Assembly: GCF_964340395.1 (NCBI RefSeq) | Contig: NC_135549.1 | Location: 33,189,832-33,253,831, forward strand | Source: Glandiceps talaboti | Taxonomy: Eukaryota; Hemichordata; Enteropneusta; Spengelidae | Direction of reading: 5' to 3' | Length of the DNA stretch: 64,000 nucleotides | Shown here: one piece after another, positions 27,101 through 39,700 of the stretch | Layout: each line of letters opens with the position of its first letter | How positions within the stretch are numbered: the first letter of the stretch is position 1 | Position numbers and translations under genes: made by a program | The notes under the pieces: generated by a model | Seen by the model: only the letters and a program-made list of their open reading frames with translations | Told to the model about the DNA's origin: nothing | Databases searched by the model: none

Positions 27101-30100
27101 AAGTTATATTACTTACCTAAACCAGAGAGAGACAAGTTATATTACTTACCTAAACCAGAGAGAGACAAGTTATATTACTTACCTAAACCAGAGAGAGACA
27201 AATTATATTACTTACCTAAACCAGAGAGAGACAAGTTATATTACTTACCTAAACCAGAGAGAGACAATTAAGTTATATTACTTACCTAAACCAGAGAGAG
27301 ACAGGTTATATTACTTACCTAAACCAGAGAGAGACAAGTTATATTACTTACCTAAACCAGAGAGAGACAAGTTATATTACTTACCTAAACCAGAGAGAGA
27401 CAAGTTATATTACTTACCTAAACCAGAGAGAGACAGGTTATATTACTTACCTAAACCAGAGAGAGACAGGTTATATTACTTACCTAAACCAGAGAGAGAC
27501 AAGTTATATTACTTACCTAAACCAGAGAGAGACAAGTTATATTACTTACCTAAACCAGAGAGAGACAGGTTATATTACTTACCTAAACCAGAGAGAGACA
27601 AGTTATATTACTTACCTAAACCAGAGAGAGACAGGTTATATTACTTACCTAAACCAGAGAGAGACAAGTTATATTACTTACCTAAACCAGAGAGAGACAG
27701 GTTATATTACTTACCTAAACCAGAGAGGTTGTATCTCAACCTTCTAGCACCGATTGTGATATTTTGTTGATTATCTAGTTGGGGCTTCACATACAATCTA
27801 TACTTTACGATATCAGTGACATCAGTACCATTCGGATATTCCCATTTCAGTAACATAGAGTCAGCAGTAACTCCAATACCTCTAAAATTCTCTGGAGGTT
27901 GAGGCATCACTAGTTATAGAAAACAATATGTGTAAACAAGTTTACTCATATATCTTTTATAATGCAGTACAGTTTGTATTACTATACTATTTCTTGTATT
28001 GACCTTTGACCTTGAAGCAATAGAAAGTAGTATGCATTTGCAAGCAAAAGCATAGTTCCAGGGCACAGTTGGGGACATTCTATATCAAAATGGTTTGCTC
28101 AGTAAGTAAGATAGAGAAGGTAAGAACAAGCATGAAGGCTCTGTCTGAGTTAGCATCTAAGAAAAATAAGGAAAAGTCATCGAGGACTCTGATACCTCCG
28201 TCAGAGAGAAACATGCTACATGCAACACCATGTACCAACAACAAGCTATGGAACTTGAAGCGAAAGAGAAACTGTATACCCAGTATGTGTTACATCAAAC
28301 TCAGTTCAATACACATAGTAAAAACATGATTTTGATTCGACAGTTTTGTACAAATAAACATGTCTTCTGTCAAATTAGTTAGTTTTTGGTAGTTGTGTCT
28401 TTGCTGACATGACGTACACATGTGCCACTGTCCACATATACGTATCTCGGCCTCTCTGTAAATTGCTGTTGACATTCATTTCACTCAGAATAACACGATA
28501 AAAACGTCTTGAATTGTTCACGATAGTTTATATAATAATGATGTCGACAGATGTCACTGACAAACAAATTTATCACTAGACAAAAACTAGACTTGATTGG
28601 TATATCGCTACCACATAGTAGTAGTCAAGTACGCTTGACTTTAGAGCAAGTCGCTGTACCCGAAGGCCAGCCCGATCGGGGGAGGAGTACACATGGAAGA
28701 ACATGTCGTGTGATTGTATGTTGGCGAGTCTATGCCAATTGTTTTTGGTAAATACAGATGGATTTCGTAAATAGGACAAGTTTAATATTCATCATCAAAG
28801 AGCTTTAGCCGTTCATACTTTCAAGGGGTGTGGATAGAAAATCATTGAAAGATCTTGAACACAAGAAATCGCGTACTTGTACATTGCTAGGTCACCGGAA
28901 GTACCGTACTTTGAGTGACTCCCGCGATTCCGTACATGTAGTTTTGACTTGCACTTGTGAATTTAGTTTGCAGTCATACTGTCAAAAACTGAGTAATGTG
29001 TCCCACATGATGAAATAATTTGCCATCCGTTAAAAACAATTTTCGCCTTTTCAAATTTGTGTTACGATCAAAGCAACCAAAATATGAATCATTGAAATTT
29101 GAATGCGTAAACACGTAACCTTTGGACTCGGCATTTAAACACGACCCCTCAACTCCACAACTTTCAGTACAGTATCACCTTCAACACGATATTGTCAGCT
29201 ATCAAAAGTTTTTAGCGTTTGCCACAATGCATGCTGGGAAACCCCATAGAGTTGTAAACCGGAAGTGGATAGAAAGTAAAAAACCACAATAGAGGGTGCC
29301 CTGGAACTAATTCTTGTACATGTAGTGTGGGTTCCACAAGGTTGTAAATAGCAACAAATCAAAGAAGGCGTTTATGAGTAGGAAAAGAAATGAAACGTTA
29401 TATTTTAGCCATAGTTCTTTACTCTTTGTTGTGTGAGAAAGAGAGCCACAGTGGTGTCTCATCAGATGTTACAGTAATGTTCAGATTATTTTGCTCTTTC
29501 CAAAACTGTTTTCAGCTTTTTTGATCCAACATATACTTCTCACTTTATTCATATGGAGAAGGAAGAAAGTCACATGCTGGGAGATTAATCTAAAAATAAT
29601 GGCTTGATAAATTGTAGATAAGTATTTGCTGGTGTTGATTGCACTGTCTATGTCTGTATAACATATTAAGAAAATGTAACTCCTAGGTGAAATGGAAAGT
29701 GACATGAAATTAGTGGACATTGGCCAACAAGTGTTTGTTGTAGTTTTTCAGAAATATCACTTTCATTGAATTTGATTGAATTTGTAAACACATTTTAAGA
29801 TTTCATGTGTATTTTTCTAGAAAAGTCTTAAAGAATTTTGCAATTTTCTGAGAATGATGAGGAGGCACTGTAACTTTAAGAAAAGCGAAAACTACATTTT
29901 GTGATACTTACTCGCTGGATGTACACTTGTTTTCTCTACAGTTGTCAGTGTCATTTCTTTTGTGTTTGATGGTGGGCTTGTACTTAAAGATGATTCAGTT
30001 GTGTTCACTATAAGTGTAAGTTAATAAGAGAAAGAAATTCATATATGATCTGTATAGTACAATGGCAAGTTAAAGGTATAGAGAGACCATTATATATGAT

Positions 30101-33100
30101 CTGTATAGTACAATGGCAAGTTAAAAGTATAGAGTGATTCTTACAAGTCGAGATGACATGACAGACGATACCAGATGTAAACAGAATGTATACTTGTGAA
30201 GGGTGAAATGCAAGCTTTTGAATTGTTGCTATACACATGTATCAGAATTCAAACTTCTGAGCTGCAACAACATGGTACATCCCTCGAATGGTAAATTCTG
30301 TTAGTTAGACAGAATCACAGTCAGAATTCGGGTTGGTTTTTAGTCTGTCTGCTTGTTCAGGTTGCTAGGAAAGCGGACAGAATGAATTTCCACCCAACAT
30401 TTGTTCTGTCTGCTTGACAAACACATAGGGTGGCTAGATTGCTTTCTTTCTGTCTGCTTGTTCAGGTTGCTAAGCAAGCAGACAGAACGAATTTCAACCC
30501 GATATTCAAGCAGACAGAAAGAAAGCAATCTAGCCACCCTATGTGTTCGTCAAGCAGACAGAATGAATATTGGGTTGAAATTCGTTCTCTCTGCTTGCCG
30601 AGCAACCTGAACAAGCAGACAGAAAGAAAGCAATCTAGCCAGCCATGAGTTTGTCAAGCAGACAGACCAAATTTCGGGTTGAAATTTGTTCTGTCTGTTT
30701 GCCTAGCAACCCGAACATTTGTCAAGCAGACAGACCGAATTTCGGGTTGAAATTTGTTCTGTCTGTTTGCCTAGCAACCCGAACATTTGTCAAGCAGACA
30801 GACCGAATTTCGGGTTGAAATTTGTTCTGTCTGTTTGCCTAGCAACCTGAACAAGCAAGCAGACAGAAAGAAAGCAACCTGAATTCTGACTGTGATTCTG
30901 TACAGCCCTTAGGGTGACCTTTTTTTTGTTTCTCATCTCCAGTGGAATAGTCAGGCGGGACGGGCGGGACAGAAAACAAAAAAGTTCTATTCTCTGTCCT
31001 TTCTGTCCTGTCGGTTTCTCTACAACTTCTTTTCTCTTCTCTTTATTGAATCCTTGTTACATGTCTCTTTCCTTCATTTTAGCAAGGTTGACAAGTCCGT
31101 AGAACAACTTTGTAAGAAGATGAATACTTATCATCCTGATGGGTGTATATCTGTAGCCATGAACTATTGTATGATTTTATCAGGAGTACTAATACATTCG
31201 TCCTATTAATCAAAGTGGCATTGACATCACTAGCAATTTTTTCAAGTTATCCAATTTTAACTTTAGTATGTAACTTTTGTTGAAACACTTGCGTGATTTT
31301 CATCAGTGTGATAGAGGAATTATCATTTTTATATGTCATTGATTGAAAATCATGACTTCTATGAAAGATTTTTCTTCACTGTGAACATGTCAAAATAATC
31401 CTCCAGACGACATGTAAACATTTCTAGAACTCAGTACTCCTTTGGGATTTACTGTATAAAAGTAATAATGTAAACATCGGTAACATGCCATGTATGTGCA
31501 CAAAATGAAGACTGTCTTGGTTGACCTTCCAGTACAGTATACATTATGTGTCTTCTGTAACTTGTAAGTGTTTTGATATACCCCAGTACTAATGTTAGCA
31601 ATGGGCAATAGCAAGACGTTGTTGCATAGTGTCAACACCGACAAATTTACATTCAAACATTCCAATGCTGAAACTATTTAAATAATCAATCACTGCTCCT
31701 TTTGAGTCATTTTGTACAATTTTTGTAACATCCATGCCTAAAACCTGTGTTTATGACACAATTGAAGCTTGTAAGTTGTAATAAACATTGTGAGCGTACG
31801 CTGTGTGAAGCTGTGATAATTTCATTATTGCACATGCGCAATGAACAAAGAACGTCTTCCAAGGTCATGCATGTCATATGGGTCATGAAACATGAAAGAC
31901 GCATTAGCATTAAGGAGTCGGTCATTTCCCCGATGATACAACTGATTTAAAGCTAAAAACTGGTCAAAAAATTGTTTTTTGAGGAATGCAATATGTCTTA
32001 AGCATAATTTTGAAAATGATACAAATAATCTGAGCTATTACATTGCAGCAAAATGTACCGGTCTAATTGGGCATGTCTTTCCAAAATCTTCTGGTCCAGC
32101 CTAAAGATTCGAGCCATGTGGACCCTCCAACCTCAACGACTTCAGCCATGAAAGACACATGTTACTCTGACGTGACAAGGGGAGTATGACATTATGATGA
32201 ACTATTGATGTTCATTTGAACCTTAAAATCTTGCCGTGTTGCTCGGGTGAACACAGACTGAGGGGTCAATCAGAAAAAAGAAAAATAATTTCTGATGTTG
32301 GAGCTGCAAATTAGGGTCGGTCGGGAGATGAGAAACAGAAAAATAAATAGGGCCGCCCTTACTGGCACCAACATGGTACATCCCTCAAATGGTAAATTCC
32401 ATTAGTTACGCAAATAACTCATCAATAAAATGTACTGCCCATGGCAAAGTGCACAACTGAAATCCAATATCTGACATATACATGTACATGCATTTAGAGA
32501 AATTTATCACACATCAAACATGCCGATAAGAAAACACCCCTACAGGATTATGGAAAATCTCATGAACTTTGGGCAAGTGATTATGTAACATTACACAAGC
32601 ACACCTCTTGAAACTGAGACATGACAAAGTTGAAAACCACTGATCTGATCACTTTCATTTGAACAATTTTTCAACTACACACCCCAAGTAAAGTCTCTAC
32701 AAAACACCAACTAATATCTGACATACACTCCAGTGAGAGAAACACACTTCAAACATCAAAACACCCGGAATAGTGAAACGGTCCATGAACTTTGGTCAAG
32801 TGATTATTTAACATTATAAATTAGCACCTATGTGTTGTAGCACATCTGTACAGTTTTTAAAAAGGTTTACCCACATGCTGATACATGCTAGGTATAGGTG
32901 TTCATTTGCTGAATGATTATCCAGTTGCATGTCCAACCCTGTTGTTATCTTTGCAATATACACGATCATTTGGCTGTTGCTATGGGCGTGGTCATGTTGC
33001 TAGACATATTTGCATACAGTTTTGAATGTTTGTTCACTTGTCTATGAATCCCTGATGTAGTTAGTAGTTGTCCTGTGTACTATTAGTCGTTGTCCTGCAT

Positions 33101-36100
33101 CATGCTAATTGTTTCAATATATGAGTTTGAAGTGTAGAAGTAGATGTTCTTTGTTTTCACGTACCTTCAACAGATGTGTTCACATACACTGGGTTGCTTG
33201 TGTCACTCAAGTTTCCATTTCCAGCAAGTGCTCTGATTTGAAAATGGTAATTTGTGTTGGCATGAAGAGAATGTACTATTGCATTGGTTTCATTTCTGGT
33301 AACATTAAGTACATCAACCCACTCACCATTTCTACAGAGAAATAACAAAATAATAAAACATCATTAAAACATAAAACACTTCTGACACTGACAGGACAAT
33401 TTCCAACTACACACCAGAAGTAATGTTCCCATAAAAATACAAATTTTAAGCATTTGATTTGACAGTGGCACACACACACACTCAAATGCACACACATGCA
33501 TGCATGCATACACAACCACACATACATGTACTCACCCATCCACATGCACACGTACATTTTGTACACAAATACACACACACACATACAAAATATACACACC
33601 ATACTTCACCATGCCTATAGTACTACTGAACCTCAATTAAGTTGTGCTAAAAATCCCAATAGACAGGTTATATCTCACTTTTTTTGTTGGATGATGTATG
33701 CTGACAACAAGGCTTGGTCAGTATTGTTACTTGGAAGCCAAGCAAGATAAACTTGGTTTGATTTGATATCAGATGCAGTCAGGTTGTGAGGTGGATCAGG
33801 TTTGTCTGTAAAAAACAAAATGATTATATTCACTCTGTAAACAACAGAAAAAGGTACATGTATGAATAACTATTCATGCTTTACTGTGCCTAAAATCAAT
33901 TAAAAGATATCAATAACTAATGCATAAGTTTAGAATCATTTCAATGACTGCAACATTTGTTAAGAATCATTGCAATGACTGTAGCTCTTATATACTGAAC
34001 CATTTCAATGACTGCATTACTTGTTAGAATTATTTGTCAACAAGTCATTGAGAATGACATACTCCCCGCTATGATTGGGTTTTAAGGAATTATCACTACT
34101 CTGATCACGCAACAACACTTGTGAACCTAAATCAAACAGACTTTAAATATGTTGTGTCTGCTTGTTGGACATGGAACATGCCTACAACAATAAAGGATGG
34201 GTCGGGTATGGGGGATTGTTTCACGACGAAAATGGATATGCACATGTATGTCATAGAACACTGTCCTAATACCAACTTTGAATGAGATCTGTTCAAACAT
34301 GTCTGCGTTATGGCTTTGGACATGGAAAATTCACAAACAAAATGGCTGCTAGGAGGCCATATTGGATCGTATCATGACAACAAATGGATATGCACATGTA
34401 TGTCATAGAACACTGTCCTAATACCAACTTTGAATGAGATCTGTTCAAGCATGTCTGAGTTATGGCTTTGGACATAGAAAAATCAAAAACAAAATGGCTG
34501 CCAGGCGGCCATATTGGATTGTATCACAACAACAATGAATATGCACATGTATGTTATAGAACACTCTCCTAATACCATCTTTGAATGAGATCTGTTCAAG
34601 CATGTCTGAGTTATGGCTTTAGACAGGGAAAATTTGCAAACAAAATGGCTGCTAGGTGGCCATATTGGATCGTATCATGAAACAAATTGACGTGCATATG
34701 TATGACATTGTATGTTGCCCCTGTACCAAGTTTGAAAATAATCGGTCCAGGCATCTCCAAGAAACAGCTGCGGACGGACGGACGGACGGACGGACGGACA
34801 CACAGACAGACGGAACCCAATCCATAAGTTCCCGTCCCGCGGGGACTAATGAATGACTGCATCATATGCTTTGAATCATTTCAGTGACTGGAACCCTCAT
34901 TTACAAGTCATTTCCATGACTGCATCACAAGTTGAGAATCATTTCAATAACTGCATCACAAGTTGAGAGTTATTTCAATGACTGCATCACAAGTTGAGAA
35001 TCATTTCCATGACTGCATCACAAGTTGAGAATCATTACAATAACTGCATCACAAGTTGAGAGTTATTTCAATGACTGCACCACAAGTTGAGAATCATTTC
35101 AATAACTGCATCACAAGTTGAGAGTTATTTCAATAACTGCATCACAAGTTGAGAATCATTTCAATGACTGCATCACAAGTTGAGAGTTATTTCAAAACTT
35201 ACCTAAAACTTTCAGCTTAATGTTGTAATCCCAGTCTCCATTGCATTTGTATATACCTCTGTCTGTATATTTGACAGGATCCAGTGTAATATTAACTGTT
35301 TTAACTTCCAGTGTTTTTTCATCTTTCATCCATGTGACATTGTTTGTGGAGTTGTTATTAAGTTTACAATTAAGTACCACTTCATAACCAACAAGTGTTT
35401 GGATTACATGGAGTTCAGATTCACTTGACACAGTAGATGCTGCAATGTAGAATACTGTGTTAGCACTGGGTTTCAAAAACCATTAGCCACTGTGGCTAAA
35501 AGAGAATTATTTTCATTAGCCACAGATAAAAATTATTAGCCACAGATTTTCCCCCACAGTAAAACTATTGTATTGGGTAGTGGCTTATACAAATTGCATG
35601 CAACTCTAACTCTGTAGGCCATACATTGTATTTCATTAAATTATGTTCAACATACACAAAAGACAAGTGAAAATGAAAGGAAATGATGCTAAACATTACT
35701 ACATCATACAATGTAATTACATGTACATGGAAAGGTACTACTACATGTACAATGAAACTTGACTTTTGCACATTCTTATCCGTGGATCATAATATTGACT
35801 GTGTGGCCGGGCTGTGCAGTGGATCATAATATTGACTGTGTGGCTGGGCTGTGCAGTGGATCATAATATTGACTGTGTGGCCGGGCTGTGCAGTGGATCA
35901 TAATATTGACTGTGTGGCCGGGCTGTGCAGTGGATCATAATATTGACTGTGTGGCCGGGCTGTGCAGTGTGGAACATTATTGATTGTGTGGCCGGGCTGT
36001 GCAGTGGATCATAATATTGACTGTGTGGCCGGGCTGTGCAGTGTGGAACATTATTGATTGTGTGGCCGGGCTGTGCAGTGGATCATAATATTGACTGTGT

Positions 36101-36671
36101 GGCCGGGCTGTGCAGTGTGGAACATTATTGACTGTGTGGCCGGGCTGTGCAGTGGGTCATAATATTGTAAAAATCTAGATTACACAGTGTTTGATCTAGG
36201 ATTTGTAAAATGGGGCCATGAGGGCCATGGGGCCTTTTTGGCTCAACAAAAAGGGGGCCATTCCAAAAAAAAGAAGAAGATTGCTATGAAAAATGGACCA
36301 AATTTTAGCCCATATTTAGTGTCCAAAAGCGAGAAGATACATGTACATGTACATGTATGTAATGCGATCAGTACTGACAGTAGTTTGGAATTATAGATTG
36401 TTGACCTAAAAGAATAATTTGCATTTCACTGATGGAATCACCATGTCATGAACATTTCTTAATCTACACACAAATTTCAGGTCAATGTGCCTAGTAATTT
36501 TTGGACTTAAAGTTTTTTGATCAAAAATCACATTTTCTGACCCAAATCATCACACACCTGTGATGTGATCATTTTGATTTTAACAATTCCCAACTAGACA
36601 TCTAAGGTACAATGTAATATACTCACTACATATCATGGCAATCGGTCCAGCGTTTTCAACTTTAAGTCATT

Positions 36672-36747
<76 letters not shown>

Positions 36748-39700
36748 CCTGAGTGTTCAGTTGTGTTACAAAGTGTGTACACTTTCAGATAATTAAGTGA
36801 GTCATTGAAAAATATCATATTCATTTACATGTACACATGTACATTTACTGTGTGACATTTGTTACCTTTTTTTCAAGACACTGTTATTTTTTTTAATTGA
36901 AAAGGAGTCATATGATTAAAGTACATTGAGTTCTACTGTATATTTACAATGAAATCTACTATATATACCAGGTACATGTACATTGTACATATACATGTCA
37001 GCTTCTTTAATTTAGTATTAATTTTTCAATAAATTTTTATAGTTTTCTATTCAATGCAGATACATGTACATGTAAGACAACCTAAAGATATTATAGTTGC
37101 TACATAATGTAAAACCTTCCTTACATGTACATCAATTGAAAAGGACACCTGCAAGCAAACAAATGACATCTATCTTGTACTCCACATACAAACATAAACA
37201 CTTGCTCTAAAGTACATGTACATGTACTACATTGCACATTTGTAAATAAAAAGTACAGTAACTGCCATAAATAGTAGACTGGGTGACAGGTTGAGAATTG
37301 AAAAGAAGAAGAAGAAGAAGAAAAAACTGCCAATGGCAATGTGCACAACTGAAATCTAATGTCTAACATACAGTGACATGTTAATTATTCAAAATGTTAA
37401 TTTGCATACAGAGGAGTTAATAGTAATTTAAGTTTTAAATCTTGAAGCTTTAAATTTGGATGATGCCTCTTGTAAGTTAAAAGAAACTTTTGAAAGGAAG
37501 TGGTTTACTGATGTGTGTAGAAAACCCAAGTTAAGAACATATGTATCTTTTAAGAAAAAATATGAAACAGAAAATTATTTACTGCAACCATTGTCAAGAC
37601 CGAAACGCTCTATTCTTGCTCAGTTTAGAACTGGCATTTTACCTATTTTACCTAAGTAGAAACAGGTACAAATGTAGATTTCAACAGCTACCAGTGGAGG
37701 ACAGAACCTGTAATTTTTGTTTAGGACCAGAAATTGAAGATGAAAAACACTTTCTTTTTGATTGCTGTCTTTATAATTCTGTAAGAGATACCTTATTTAG
37801 TAGAGTGTGTGCTTTATACCCAGAATTCAGTGCTTTTCAAATTATGGATAAGATTGAACTATTGATGACCAAAACACCTGACCTGTTGGCAAACTTTATC
37901 TTTGATGCTTATAATAAGAGAAAGGAGAAAATGTATAATTTGTAAAATATACTCCTCACACTTGAAAAAAAAAATGTTTCTTTCTTTATGTATTTAATTT
38001 ATTTTTGCAACAAGTTGGATTTGTGTCTTATAAGCCCAAGGGGCTGGATGTGGCAAGTTGTAATAACAATTGTACCAGATCATATATACAAATGTATACT
38101 TGAAGTCCACATAGGACATGTTAATAAATAAAATACAACAACAAGTAATACCAACTTCTGGTTTAGTGTCCCACCTTTTAGTTATCTTCTTGTATCTAAC
38201 GTGTATATTGATTGATACATTTGTAGTAGCAGGATTCATGTAATATTTTCCTTTGAAAACAACAATCTAAACAATAATACATGTCCCTGTGTATAGGAGG
38301 GACTGTTTCGATAGAAAATAGCACCAATAATAATAATAATAATATATAACAATAATGAAACATTCATAAAGTGCTCATACATGTATGTATCAAACTTGGA
38401 GATAACAGGCAAAATGTGCTTGTTAATCAAAAACATGTCCACCCTTTTGTTATTCAGGGTCAAGGTCACAAAATTAACTGATGTGCCTCACATAGTAAAA
38501 ATCAAGACATGATTAAAAATATCATCACTTGAAATGTCTGATTCAAAAAGCTATGAAAACAACCCAAATTTGGCTATTTGAGCTTGAAGAAGTCTTTCAA
38601 GGTCAAAGGTCATATTTGATAATACATACATGTACATGTTCATGTATGGGTGTACATGTAGGTATACATTGTACTTGAATGGAGTCACTACATGTATGTA
38701 TTATACCTCCAAAGTTACAGTGTATGATGCATATTGTGAAATTTAACAACAAATATGGCCACCATTCGGAACATATTTGATTTGGTCTCAAATAAAGTGG
38801 TGTGCATATGTCTCACAGTATGTTACCAGTATGCCAGGTTTGGTTGAAATTGGTTGGTGCATGCCAGAGATATGAGGGTGAATGCACAAACAACAAAAAT
38901 GACTGCCATTCGGCCATATTTGATTTGGTCATAAAACAAAAAGGCATGCATAATTGTCTTACATAGTATGTTACAATGTACCTTTATGCCAGGTTTGGTT
39001 GAAATCAGTTGGTGCATGCCAGAGATATGTGGGTGAACACACACACGCATACATGTACATTGTACTTGGACCCAGTTAAGCCTCCTACATGTATGCACAC
39101 TTGCACATCTAACTCATACATGTACACCTTGATTACATTATTTAATACACTTTATTTGTGACACTATCCCTAAGATTTACAAATATAGCAGCGTGAGAGA
39201 ATTACTTCACCCTAAAGACAACTACATGTACAAATGTATAGTGTACATGTACCGGTACGTGCTGTGTTGTACTGTAACATGTACACAAAGAATAATGTGA
39301 AGTACATGTACATTGTATAAAAAAACTGTACTTTTGTGTGACTAAATGGATGAATTACATTGTAAATGCACGTTTTTATTTCCAATCAAATGACATTGCA
39401 ATTTCTAGTGATAAGTGTTTTGTTCTATATTTTTAACTTAACTGTCTTTCATATAACTTAAAAATACCGCCAATGGCAGTGTAGCACAATTGTACAATTT
39501 TAAAAAATATTTATCCATATGCTAGTCCATGCTAACAATACTAATAGGTGTTCATTTGCTGAATGACTATCCAGTTGCCTATCCAACCATGTTGCTATCT
39601 TTGCGATATACGCGATCATTTGGCTGTTGCTATGGGCTTGGTCATGTTGTTAGCTATATTTGCATACATTTTAAAATGTTTTTGTTCACTTGTGTATGAA

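Noticed and set aside
26076-27714. CRISPR-like array (regular 33-bp repeats)
   Set aside because: There are no spacers: the whole unit repeats. The host is a eukaryote, and the unit is an exon-intron boundary.
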